From: Mastigias papua
Taxonomy: Eukaryota > Cnidaria > Scyphozoa > Rhizostomeae > Mastigiidae
DNA: 64,000 bases
NCBI GenBank assembly: GCA_964019165.1
Contig: OZ025280.1
Location: 14,068,428-14,132,427, forward strand
Direction of reading: 5' to 3'
The notes under the pieces were generated by a model that had not been told where the DNA came from, searched no databases, and worked only from the letters and a program-made list of their open reading frames with translations. Position numbers and translations under genes: made by a program. This document shows positions 1 through 10,690 of this stretch, in pieces (the first letter of the stretch is position 1; each line of letters opens with the position of its first letter).

Positions 1-846
1 AGTTTGAGATTAGGATTTCCTTCTGCAATATAGGAGACAGCAAGATCAATAGACTCTCTAAGTGGAATGGTAGTAAACACACTTACCAAGTCAAATGAGA
101 CCATAAATTTGTTGGAAAACTTAACCGTTTTAAGTTCTTCGACGAAAGAAAAGGTGTCAGAAATAGAATATGTACTTGGCAAATGAGGCTGTAGAAGATT
201 ACATAGATATTTAGCTAACTGATAGTTGAATGTATTGACAGAAGAAACAATAGGTCTAAGAGGTGGCACTCCATTAGACGACCGAATCTTATGCATTTTA
301 GGTAATCCATAAATGCGCGCCGGCTGAGAGCCTGATGGGTAAATAGTGCTATATATATCTTTATCAATTTGTCCATTCTTGTTAAGTTCTCAAAGGAAAC
401 ATTGTAACGTACCTTCTCTAATAATGGTGGGATCGCTATCAAGCTCTTTACATTTATGCTTATCATTTATTATGTTAAGAATACCTTCTAGATAATCTGA
501 CCTATTTAAAACAACTACCCCATTACCTTTATCAGGTGTAAGAATAACAATGTTATTGTTTTTATGAAGATTCTTAAGAATTTTATGTGTCTTGAAATCT
601 TTAGGTGACAGCTTAACTGAATTAGCATATAAATGGGCTAAGTGAGAAAGGTCTGATTTTAACGTATTTTCATCATTCTTGTCATGTAAATGGCTAGTCA
701 TTGAGTTAAAAAGTGATTCAAAGGAAACAAAAATATCTGTCTTGTTAATATATGGGGGAACACTTGAGTGAGATAAGCCAACTTTCAGTGCTTCGCTGTC
801 ATCTTGTGATAACGTGTAGGACGAAATGTGTGTGACACCGTCTTTC
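1..846 (-). pseudogene. Penelope-like element reverse transcriptase, N-terminal half (inverted, broken)
   Basis: Read on the minus strand, one frame is open from about 846 to 393, then continues to the window edge after a single in-frame TGA (390-392). Around 540-580 the translation has the Penelope-type block IVILTPDKGNGVVV. Past the stop come RIYGLPKMHK, PLRPIVSS and VSFDLVSVFTTIPL, the last being RT motif A. These are the hallmarks of Penelope-like RTs, which copy RNA at a nicked or telomeric DNA end. The catalytic YVDD motif and the endonuclease are not on this piece; the element runs off the left edge or was broken. It lies head to head with the plus-strand half that starts near 868. The TGA fits CGA to TGA decay (inference). 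Confidence 0.85.
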
Positions 847-867
847 GAATATATGGCTTAACAAATA

Positions 868-1810
868 TCAAGGTCCTTCTCTTCAATACTATCGATGATA
901 TGTTGATGACACCTTTTGCCTTTTCAATGATGAACAAGATGCCTTAGTATTCTTTGATTTTCTTAACTCTCAACATCCCAATATAAAGTTCACCATGGAG
1001 AAGGAAAGTAATAAGATGTTGGCTTTTCTTGATGTTTGTATCAGTAATAAGGATCCTTGTAATCTTTTAACGTCAGTCTATCGTAAAAACACTTTTACTG
1101 GACTTCTTACTAATGTCTATAGCTTTACCTCTTATTCTTATAAAATTGGTCTTATCCGCACCTTAGTTGACAGAGCTTACAAAATTAATAACACTCTTGC
1201 TAAATTTAATGATGATGTTAAAAACCTCTTCGATATATTCAAAAAGAATCAATACCCTGAAGACTTAATAAGTAGAGTAGTCCATTCTTATCTTGATAAT
1301 GTTCATAGTTCTAATAATTCTAAATCAGCTACTGATACTTCTACCATTTATTTTAAGTTGCCATTCCTTAAGCTTTCTAATTTTACCCAGCGTAAGGTAT
1401 GTATGCTTGCTAAAAAGTATTGCATTAATTTTAATATTAAGTTAGCTTTTTCTTCTTTTAAAATTAAAAACTTGCTTGCAGTTAAGGATCGTGTGAACAA
1501 ATCGCTTCGCTCGTGTATAGTATATAAATGTACTTGTACGGGATGTAATTCCGTTTATGTTGGCGAAACATCTCGTCATTTATCTACACGAGTGCGTGAG
1601 CATTTGTTCACCGATAAGAATTCGCATATTTTTAAGCATTTAAAGACTTCAACTCCGTGTAAAAATCTTTGCAGTGAAAATTGCTTCAAGGTACTAGAGT
1701 CAGCAAGCAATTATCATAACTTAAAAATTAAGGAAGCACTCCACATCATGTGGGAAAGGCCTAACTTAAATAAACAACTGCAGCATTATAATATTTCATT
1801 GAGCTTTTAG
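868..1810 (+). pseudogene. Penelope-like element RT C-terminus plus GIY-YIG endonuclease
   Basis: The frame starts upstream of the ATG at 995. YVDD (RT motif C) is encoded at 899-910, directly preceded by an in-frame TGA at 896-898. The frame then stays open to the TAG at 1810. The C-terminal third contains CxCxxC, then NSVYVGETSRHLSTRVREH, a GIY-YIG-type nuclease core of the kind Penelope-like elements carry for target cleavage. The 271 codons from 995 cover the RT thumb and the nuclease; the N-terminal RT is missing in this orientation. A 5'-truncated copy abutting an inverted copy is typical of this retroelement class. It is followed by a hammerhead-like 3' end at 1922-1971. Confidence 0.88.
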
Positions 1811-1921
1811 CTTTCGTTGTTTAACCGCCACATTCTTTTTTCGTTTCTTTCATTCCTCTGTTTGATTAATATATTCGATTGATAGTGTATAGTTCTTATT
1901 TGTTGTAACGTTAACTTAGTC

Positions 1922-1971
1922 ATTTCAACTGATGATGGTTTGAGTACCAAGCCAAAACATGTCTTGGAAAT
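1922..1971 (+). ncRNA. Decayed hammerhead ribozyme at the Penelope-like 3' end
   Basis: The core CTGATGA is at 1929-1935. Stem II can form between GGTT (1937-1940) and AGCC (1950-1953). The second core box reads AAAAC (1954-1958) instead of GAAAC, followed by a minimal stem III (AC-AT-GT) and the expected GTC cleavage site ending at 1963. Stem I pairs bases upstream of 1929 with TTGGAAA after 1963. Hammerheads are known in Penelope-like elements, and the position just downstream of the ORF fits. The change corresponds to the catalytic G12 becoming A, so this copy is probably inactive. Assignment by eye, no covariance search. Confidence 0.65.
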
Positions 1972-2001
1972 TTAAAAAGATTGTCGATTGTCTTCGTGTA
2001 C

Positions 2002-2165
<164 letters not shown>

Positions 2166-2179
2166 AATGCATATATATT

Positions 2180-2965
2180 TGCTAATCCCCTGGTCCCAAA
2201 ATCATCAGATGAATGGTACAAAGTAGCAGAAGATTGTGAGCTAAGATGGAATTTCCCAATTGCATTGGTGCTCTTGATGGACAACATATTCGCCTCAAGA
2301 CACCCAAAAAGTCGGGTTCACTGTTTTATAACTACAAGTCATTCTTTAGTATAGTACTACTGGCATTAGTAAATAGCAATTATAAGTTTATATATAGTGA
2401 TGTTGGTAGTAATGGCCGAGCAAGTGATGTAGGTGTATACAGAAACTCTTCACTATCTAGAGCTCCAGAGGAGGGATTTTTAGATATTCCTACTGGAAGA
2501 CAGCTGGTGAGTGACACAAATGCAGCACCAATGACACTTGTAGCAGATTATGCATTTCCTCTCAAGCCATACATAATGAAGCCATACCCAGGTAGAGGCC
2601 TGGACAGACACCGGCGCATATTCAATTATAGGCTTTCAAGGGCAAGACGAGTTGTAGAAAATGCCTTTGGTATTCTAGCAAATCGGTTCAGGCTACTCTA
2701 TACAGTTATTGCACTGTCTCCTGCAAAAGCTGAACTAGCAGTTTTAGCAGCTTGTGTGCTTCATAACTACCTAAGAGAAAATGAGATGGAAAATGCAAGC
2801 TGCCAAGTACTAGATGGTCAGTGGCAAGAAAACTCTGTTGGTATGCTTGGACGTATAACACAAAGTTCCAACAACAGGTCCCCAACTGCAAGGGTTGTCA
2901 GGGACAACGTGTGCAGGTATTTTCAAAGTGAGGGTCAAGTTCCCTGGCAATGGAATATTGAATGA
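2180..2965 (+). pseudogene. PIF/Harbinger transposase (DDE_Tnp_4 / HARBI1-like), 5'-truncated and frameshifted
   Basis: The 2246-2965 frame gives NCIGALDGQHI (first catalytic Asp), SDVGSNGRASDVGVYRNS (second Asp region), ADYAFPLKPY and RVVENAFGILANRFR (catalytic Glu), all typical of Harbinger transposases, which cut and paste DNA into 3-bp targets. The conserved lead-in ([18 protein letters not shown]) lies in another frame, so a 1-bp deletion in the C-run near 2250 breaks the gene. The N-terminal helix-turn-helix part is absent; the microsatellite and the Penelope remnant occupy that side. The MADF partner gene on the opposite strand converges on this one, the usual Harbinger two-gene layout. 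Confidence 0.88.
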
Positions 2966-3610
2966 ACTTACCACATTTGATATGGTTCTCCTACAAATGA
3001 GATATGGCTCAAGAAATTTTAAAGATGTATAATACTGCCATTTTGAGACATAAACATCTGATGCTGAAGCTCCAGACTTCTTTCCTGTGACTTTAGGATA
3101 TTCTTGTGAGAAATAAGGTCTGATATTATTGATCTTCTTTCTGACTTCAGGCACTAAAATTGATAGAATAACGCCGAGTTTTAACATAAAAAAATTTCAT
3201 AGTAGCTACGAACTCAGGCAGTAGTAACACATTGATAGTGAGCATATTTTACAGTAGAACTAATAAGTATAATTCATCCCCTTGATATATGCTAGTGGGA
3301 TACTGAATTTTTTCTTTACTGTATTTAGCAGCTATGCGAAGTATTGGCTGGTCTAACGATTTCGCAGGTGATCTGTTTGAAGTTGGAAATTATCTGCAAA
3401 ATCGGGCAACATACCTGGCCACTCTAATATCTCGGTAATCTTTTCATATGCTATGTACTGTCTGTCGCGATCTTTGTATTCAGCGCTCTCCACCCTCCAC
3501 AAACATTCATTACTTTCCAACAACTCTATGAGTCTCGCTATCTTGTCCCTCGTAGCCATTTTGCATTTGCACATGCATTCTCTTCTGTCACGTGACTCCA
3601 AATAAACCAA
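2810..3610 (-). CDS. Harbinger-associated MADF (Myb/SANT-like) DNA-binding protein, two exons
   Basis: Exon 1 (about 3610 to 3415) encodes IARLIELLESNECLWRV and YKDRDRQYIAYEKITEIL, the start of a MADF domain. A GTATGT donor sits at 3414. The acceptor TTTTAG ends at 3154 and exon 2 resumes in phase with PEVRKKINNIRPYFSQEY and SKWQYYTSLKFLEPYL, the second half of the domain. Harbinger elements carry such a protein to help transposase bind the ends and enter the nucleus. Exon 2 stays open to 2810 and so overlaps the 3' end of the convergent transposase; the true end may be earlier (a GTAGGAG possible donor lies near 2995). Start choice is uncertain: ATGs exist at 3610 and further in. Confidence 0.72.
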
Positions 3611-4738
3611 TCAATAACGTTAATCTCATCAATCTATCGACAAAAATCTGTAAAAAGTAGAACATGTTCTACTTCATCGACCATCTAGTCATCGACGCGT
3701 CCACAAGCGATTTTTTAGTTCACACCTGCCGATTTCCGTCTGTTTGTTGATGACTTCACAAATCTATAGACGGAAGTCTATAGTGTGAACCTACCATAAC
3801 AAGACGTTATTTTCATGCAAGGAAGATAATACTTCACTTAACGTAAAGTTTTGCAGCAAAGGCACGGTCAGATAATCGAGGGACGGTAATCGAGGTATAT
3901 GGATAACTGAGCAAGTACTCTATTGGAACAGCGAATGCAGTCAACTCACGTGTTGACAAGCAACAAATAATGAAAACTGTACATAATAAGCTAGCACTAA
4001 TTTCACTAGTATCAGTGCCATAGGTATTGCTATAGTCTACGAAGGGGCTGTGAGATTGACCTTGCTTATTGTGGTATATTGCTTACTACGTATCATTGAT
4101 TCACTCAACGCTCTAACTAATGTTCCAATAGGTAGCCATTGTCAGCGATTTGCCATTGAGGCCAGTAGTACAGAATGACGCTAAGGTGCCTAGAAACTGG
4201 TATGTCAAGTGTACCCCTGGAGGTACGTTTGTCGACGTCGTCATAGAGATGGTGGCATTGGCAGAAGCTTCTCAGCTTTGCACCTTCCTGTTTTGTCCTT
4301 GCAGTGGGCACAAATGATGCTGGGTGACATATGGTAATCCTGCTTCTCTTTTCCCAACCGCAAAGGTGAGACACCTTAATGACTCCATCTCATTTCATGC
4401 CATTCATGCTCTATCTGCATATAGTTGGGGACTTACGTGTTGCAACTACCATGTAGTCCTTTCTGTTTACGTAAGCGATAAATTCATGATGTAGTTGAAA
4501 CATCACTCATTTAGGTCCCTTTACAAACATTAGTTTATCATCCTCGCATGCGTGACTTTTTCCTCTCTAGTCAAAAATGGTATTATTTACAGTCTTGTTT
4601 TTCGTATTTGTCTTAATGAATAGTACATTATTGGGAATTAATCATTTCCCATTTGCAGTTAGACAGTTTTATATCAGTTGAAGCCCTGCAGCCATAACAA
4701 AGCATCGAATTACCAACCCAGATTATCTAACGCAGGAC
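3611..4738. other. Non-coding; probable right terminus of the first Harbinger
   Basis: No convincing ORF. A 22-23 bp imperfect palindrome has arms at 3718-3740 and 3769-3790 (GTTCACAC...TTCCGTC against GACGGAA...GTGTGAAC) and ends in GTGTGAACCTACC. This resembles Harbinger terminal and subterminal repeats, but no matching left end is seen, so the boundary is inferred only. The remainder to 4738 shows nothing recognisable. Confidence 0.4.
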
Positions 4739-4749
4739 TGTTCACAACA

Positions 4750-6225
4750 GCATAGGTTCCAAATCTTTGATTGGCTGAGAGCTTTGATCACATTTATATT
4801 CTCCATACCGTTTTAGCCACTTAGAACGCGCGATTCTATCAACAAATGCCCCTCACAGCTAAATTTAGGCCCATTTTGGCGATTTTTACTACCCCTTGGA
4901 AAAAAAACATCGTGTAAAATGTGTTTTGAGATATTCTTACTTTTTTTTAGAATTTGGTTCTTTAATAAATTTAGCAAAAAACTACCGTTGCAATCAGTCA
5001 AAATATGTCCGCGATTGCAAGTTATAGGGACTTGCAGTTGGTCGCTTTCATCACCCCCTTTTTGAATAGAGGAGGGATTTGGAACAAGTCATCAAATCAA
5101 ATCTAATAGCTATATACCATTAATAATTATCAAATGTAAAACTCACCATATCAAACAAATCCCCTCCTGTAAAAATTCTGTCTGATATTGCTATTTGGCT
5201 ACTGTAACCGCCTCACACTTTGACTTAAACCCAGCCTGCCTACGTTTGCCACCCTCTAGGCAAAATCATCTTGCTAGATATTCCTAACTATAATATTCAG
5301 TGCTACCAACACTTAGCGAATACGCTAAATTTATTCAAACAATACCATTGTACTCGTTATAAATTTTTTCCGAGGTCGTACGCTATTAGACTTGAAGTTG
5401 GACGTACTCATTGTGAGTGGAACAGATTATCCTATTGCAAGGCTAAAAGCTATTCGACACGAAGTACACTGAAAAATGGGAACTCACCATGTAGCAGCTC
5501 ACAATATCATCATATACTTGTCTCATCGCATCGATTTTGTATTTTGTTTCCAAAGTAGAAATGCAATTTCTTCCATATAATCGACTCTTAGCACTAGAGT
5601 TTCAGTTAATTCATGTGAACTTCCATCAACTTCAAGCAAAGCCCTTTAATCATACTTGTTAAATGCTGTTTCGTCGTGCGCTAACTTTTATTTCATGTAA
5701 TGATTTATGACTGGTAAAGTTATGTTCTCTACTAGAGCAGCACTGAAGCCATTCTTGTACAAAGCAATGAGAGAGACAATTAGTTATTCGTTGCTTTCGT
5801 CATTGTTGTCGAATTTCTACTTTTTGTTTCTTAGGAAATTGCAAGGTTTTCGAAGTTATATTTAAATAAGAGACATGAGGCATAGATAAGTACATCGGTA
5901 CTTATGGTGAATATGTATGCAGAGGTAGAGTTTGTGATGTAGTATCATAGATTTAAAGTATAAAGGTGCGAAGAGGACAAGATATAAGTTTAATCACACT
6001 AATTAAAATGTCTTGAAAATGATGTAATCTCACAATACATAAAGCTAATGGTCGAATTAACTTTAATAATGTACCATCTTCATTTCAAATGTCTGGTTGA
6101 TTTTATTGATATATTGTATTCTTCTTATCTAATGCTTACTCACTGAAAATTTCACTGAAAATTTCACATAAATATCTTATTTAAGTCATGAGATATTTTT
6201 TCTCATGCATAAAAATATTGCTATA
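4750..6225 (+). repeat. Left arm of the foldback inverted repeat
   Basis: 1,476 bp, matching the right arm in reverse complement almost base for base. It ends inside GCATAAAAATATTGCTATA, where the two arms diverge together. A 95-codon ORF at 5271-5558 appears twice only because of the duplication; it has no recognisable domain. Confidence 0.93.
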
Positions 6226-7047
6226 TTGCTAAACTCTCGTACAAAGATTGAGACTTATGGTGGCTCAACAAATACAGAGTAGCCTGATTCAGCCAGTGTT
6301 TTCCTGCAGAAGTTAAGAAGATCTTAAGAAAATCTCAGCCTAAGATTCGTAAAAGAAACTTGAGCCTCAGGGAAAAAAGTGTTTTTCTTACAAAAAAACG
6401 TGTAGTAAGAAAAGTACGCGGATCGTATGCGTTGCATGGTTCAATCTTTCTTGTTTTGTGGGATTCGTACTATTACTTTGATACTCATTTATGACAAGAA
6501 ATCATAGCATTTCTACAACATTTGTCGTCATTTTCCAACCCCATCCTGTTTATTCCAACCCCCTCGCTAATAAGGCTTTGAGGATTTTTCCAGCCCCTGA
6601 CTATTCCAACCCCCCATCTGTTAGGCACCCAAGAGTACACCTCTTCTTATAGATTAAACAAAATATCATTGCTGACGGAGATCTCCGTTGAACGGGGTGT
6701 AGATTCCAATAGCATCCTGTTAAAAGTCGATTCTTATTATGGAGAGCGGAGCCCCTTACTTAATCCAGGGTCGAAGGAAGGTCGAAGTTACAAATTATAA
6801 CTTATTCTTACCATTTTACTTTCTGAAATCAAGTAATTAACTGCTGATTCCAGAAGTGGCCCCTATCTTCTGAATTTGAATTTTTATCATGGACGCTTAT
6901 TGTTTTGTCATTGTTGTTTATTATTTAAAATAAATTTTTAGGTTGTTGGCTGTTGCCCATGATTTAGTCTTGTTTTCTGTTATCTTATATCGTTAAATAA
7001 CGTGACTTCGAAAATTTCATTAAATATATATATATAGCAGTAAATTA

Positions 7048-7052
<5 letters not shown>

Positions 7053-7124
<72 letters not shown>
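7053..7124. repeat. (TA)n microsatellite in the foldback centre
   Basis: About 72 bp of uninterrupted TA in the spacer. The rest of the spacer (6226-7240) has no ORF but shows repeated TTCCAACCCC-type motifs at about 6533-6625. Confidence 0.95.
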
Positions 7125-7125
<1 letters not shown>

Positions 7126-7240
7126 CAGTAGCAGTAAAGCAGAAAAAGCTTTCAAAATTGCTTTTTACCCTGTTTAGTATGATCATGCTAGACTATCTAC
7201 AAGTCATATAAACTTCGTTGGTGATTTTCTCAGTATGTGG

Positions 7241-8717
7241 TATAGCAATATTTTTATGCATGATAAAAAATATCTCATGACTTAAATAAGATATTTATGT
7301 GAAATTTTCAGTGAAATTTTCAGTGAGTAAGCATTAGATAAGAAGAATACAATATATCAATAAAATCAACCAGACATTTGAAATGAAGATGGTACATTAT
7401 TAAAGTTAATTCGACCATTAGCTTTATGTATTGTGAGATTACATCATTTTCAAGACATTTTAATTAGTGTGATTAAACTTATATCTTGTCCTCTTCGCAC
7501 CTTTATACTTTAAATCTATGATACTACATCACAAACTCTACCTCTGCATACATATTCACCATAAGTACCGATGTACTTATCTATGCCTCATGTCTCTTAT
7601 TTAAATATAACTTCGAAAACCTTGCAATTTCCTAAGAAACAAAAAGTAGAAATTCGACAACAATGACGAAAGCAACGAATAACTAATTTTCTCTCTCATT
7701 GCTTTGTACAAGAATGGCTTCAGTGCTGCTCTAGTAGAGAACATAACTTTACCAGTCATAAATCATTACATGAAATAAAAGTTAGCGCACGACGAAACAG
7801 CATTTAACAAGTATGATTAAAGGGCTTTGCTTGAAGTTGATGGAAGTTCACATGAATTAACTGAAACTCTAGTGCTAAGAGTCGATTATATGGAAGAAAT
7901 TGCATTTCTACTTTGGAAACAAAATACAAAATCGATGCGATGAGACAAGTATATGATGATATTGTGAGCTGCTACATGGTGAGTTCCCATTTTTCAGTGT
8001 ACTTCGTGTCGAATAGCTTTTAGCCTTGCAATAGGATAATCTGTTCCACTCACAATGAGTACGTCCAACTTCAAGTCTAATAGCGTACGACCTCGGAAAA
8101 AATTTATAACGAGTACAATGGTATTGTTTGAATAAATTTAGCGTATTCGCTAAGTGTTGGTAGCACTGAATATTATAGTTAGGAATATCTAGCAAGATGA
8201 TTTTGCCTAGAGGGTGGCAAACGTAGGCAGGCTGGGTTTAAGTCAAAGTGTGAGGCGGTTACAGTAGCCAAATAGCAATATCAGACAGAATTTTTACAGG
8301 AGGGGATTTGTTTGATATGGTGAGTTTTACATTTGATAATTATTAATGGTATATAGCTATTAGATTTGATTTGATGACTTGTTCCAAATCCCTCCTCTAT
8401 TCAAAAAGGGGGTGATGAAAGCGACCAACTGCAAGTCCCTATAACTTGCAATCGCGGACATATTTTGACTGATTGCAACGGTAGTTTTTTGCTAACTTTA
8501 TTAAAGAACCAAATTCTAAAAAAAAATTAAGAATATCTCAAAACACATTTTACACGATGTTTTTTTTCCGAGGGGTAGTAAAAATCGCCAAAATGGGCCT
8601 AAATTTAGCTGTGAGGGGCATTTGTTGATAGAATCGCGCGTTCTAATTGGCTAAAACGGTATGGAGAATATTAATGTGATCAAAGCTCTCAGCCAATCAA
8701 AGATTTGGAACCTATGC
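7241..8717 (-). repeat. Right arm of the foldback inverted repeat
   Basis: 1,477 bp, reverse complement of 4750-6225. Differences visible by eye are a few substitutions and short indels, for example in an A-run near 8518-8530. The high identity implies recent insertion or gene conversion between arms. Confidence 0.93.
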
Positions 8718-8728
8718 TGTTCACAACA

Positions 8729-9482
8729 CTTTCAATCACAACTCCACAAAGCAAATCTAATACGGGATTGCTGCATAAGCCTCCCAGCTGTCAATCAACA
8801 AGGAAGTCATTTTGTAAACAATGCACAGGATTCATATGGTCAGGAAAACTCAGAAACAACTGTTTTTAAGGACAGTCAGGAAAAGTCAGGAAATTTATTT
8901 AAAGCTTAACGAAAGTCAGGAAAAGGTCTGGAATTTTTATTGTCCATGTAGATGAAGTCTTTGATACCCAATTGAAAACTCTACATGTTGCAGTTTGTGA
9001 TATTTTATGTTCCAGTTGAGCAGAGAGCCTCCTTTTCTTACCCAAGTTGGAAAAAATCTGCTTAACTACTAAGTTTTACAAGATGGGTCAGTCACTCACT
9101 TCAAAAAAGGATGATAAAGTACTGTTGTTATGGGGGATTACGAACAAATGTGGCTAGGAAATGACAAATGTTGTTTTTATGTATCATACAATGGCAAGAT
9201 ACTATTAGAGTGACATAACTACCCTTCAAAAGTCATCTTCCTGTATGCTCCTTCCCAATCAAAACATTGACCTTTGCAGTATTGATCTTTATAGGTACTT
9301 GTTTCGTCTATAATCCCAAGGCTGGATGAAGTCACTTATCGGCTTGGGGTGTATAACTGCATGATGCAGAAAGTAGCTGCAGAGCCAAATACCTGTGTGG
9401 TAAACAACGTGGACAACTTTCGATTCGAAAACCGCCAGCTTTGGTTCCCAAAAGACAGCGTGCAGCTTAGCACAAACTACAG
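8729..9482. other. Non-coding flank
   Basis: Nothing recognised. Several GTCAGGAAA copies occur at 8838-8935. Short ORFs here have no family signature. Confidence 0.5.
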
Positions 9483-10179
9483 CAGACCTGCCACGTTTGG
9501 TGGTTGCAAAACCGTGAGATTTGTTACAAATTTCTTTAAAAACCTTGAGTTTTGTAGAAAAACCTTGAGAAAAGTCAAACAACTTTTTTAATGATTTTAT
9601 AAACACACAAAAAGGTCTTAATACGGGTTCAATCACATCATAAAAAGTTAAAAGAACCAAAAAGAAACATGAATTCCAAATGAAAAGTAGGCTATCTATT
9701 TGTGTTGTTCATTGTATTTGTTGGTTGCTTTTATGGAACTTTCCAAGACTTCTTCTGTGGGTTTCCAGCTATAACAGAGCGTGTTGGACTCGGGATACAT
9801 TGTTTTCATTGCTAGGATACTCGACAATGTCCCTCCCAGTTTCATCGATGACCTGTCTAACGATTTGTTTTTCTTCACAATGCTGAAAAGTCTTTCCAAT
9901 TCAGCATTACTGTGAGGGATGATCAACATGATTTCTGCTAGCTTTGGCAGAACTTGAAGTGGTTGGCATTTGAGCCCGGACTTTTCATATCTGCACTATA
10001 GCTCCACAAAACATCAATTCTAAAATGAAATGAAATTTCACCATCCATGTCTGTCTTCACTCCTTCAAAAACACGTGCCTCTTCCCAGGCTCTCTCTTCA
10101 AAATCATTATCATTTAGTGTCTGGTAGTCTGTAAACTCTTCATATAATTCATCAGCTGAAATAGCTGACATTAAGTTAG

Positions 10180-10551
10180 TGTTGGAGATTACACTCTCCT
10201 GTCTTGATAGTTCTTAGCTTTAACTATATGCACAGAAATAGTCGAAGAAAGACGACGTAGTTAATTAGCAATCATTTCATATCATTGTATCATCTCTAAG
10301 TCTAACTCTAACTCTCACTCCAACCCTACTGTAACTTTAACATATTCAACTGATTATAAAATATCTATGTGATTTAAGTACGGCAGTGTCTCCCTGACCT
10401 ACAGAGAACCCCTCTGTGATGGTACCTCCTACAAGTTCATGGCGCTACTACCCTGGAGGTTCTAAATGTGCCGCAATTTGCCTATAAATCAATACATTAC
10501 ATAATGACTACAGCTGCTTCTGTACATCGCTCGCTGCTGGGTTTTCTAATA
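10180..10551 (-). repeat. BEL/Pao 3' LTR
   Basis: Begins TGTTGGAG and ends TTTTCTAATA on the plus strand. Matches 12541-12912 nearly throughout. Confidence 0.92.
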
Positions 10552-10690
10552 CTCCCCCCCCCCTCCTTGACTCAGTAAGAGTCAATAATAAGCTGGGTGC
10601 GCCAGCGCGTGTCTTTAGCCACCGCTCTGCTAGGCCTACCCTTCCCAGGAATTCTATGATCTTCCTCCAATCCTTCCTTTCTCAACTCAT

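Larger units (their letters stand above)
4750..8717. mobile_element. Foldback-type DNA element with ~1.48 kb terminal inverted repeats
   Basis: The left arm (4750-6225) and right arm (7241-8717) are reverse complements and differ at only a few positions by eye. They begin with GCATAGGTTCC and end with its complement. Identical direct 11-bp copies of TGTTCACAACA lie immediately outside (4739-4749 and 8718-8728). That target duplication is near-palindromic, but its central CAC is in the same orientation on both sides, so it is not just a continuation of the arms. The ~1.0 kb centre has no transposase. An 8-11 bp duplication with long inverted repeats would fit a non-autonomous Mutator-like element, but the superfamily is inferred. 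Confidence 0.8.

Noticed and set aside
4117..4374. 85-codon minus ORF
   Set aside because: No family features, isolated in non-coding sequence.
5271..5558. 95-codon ORF found identically at 7908-8195
   Set aside because: Duplicated only because it lies in the inverted repeat arms; no domain, no start context, no further evidence of coding.
4750..8717. The large inverted repeat as an assembly artefact
   Set aside because: Arms differ at several positions, the spacer is unique and direct 11-bp flanks fit transposition; still worth a long-read check.
9289..9660. 123- and 80-codon ORFs on opposite strands
   Set aside because: They cross the hAT terminus at 9483 and reflect its subterminal repeats.
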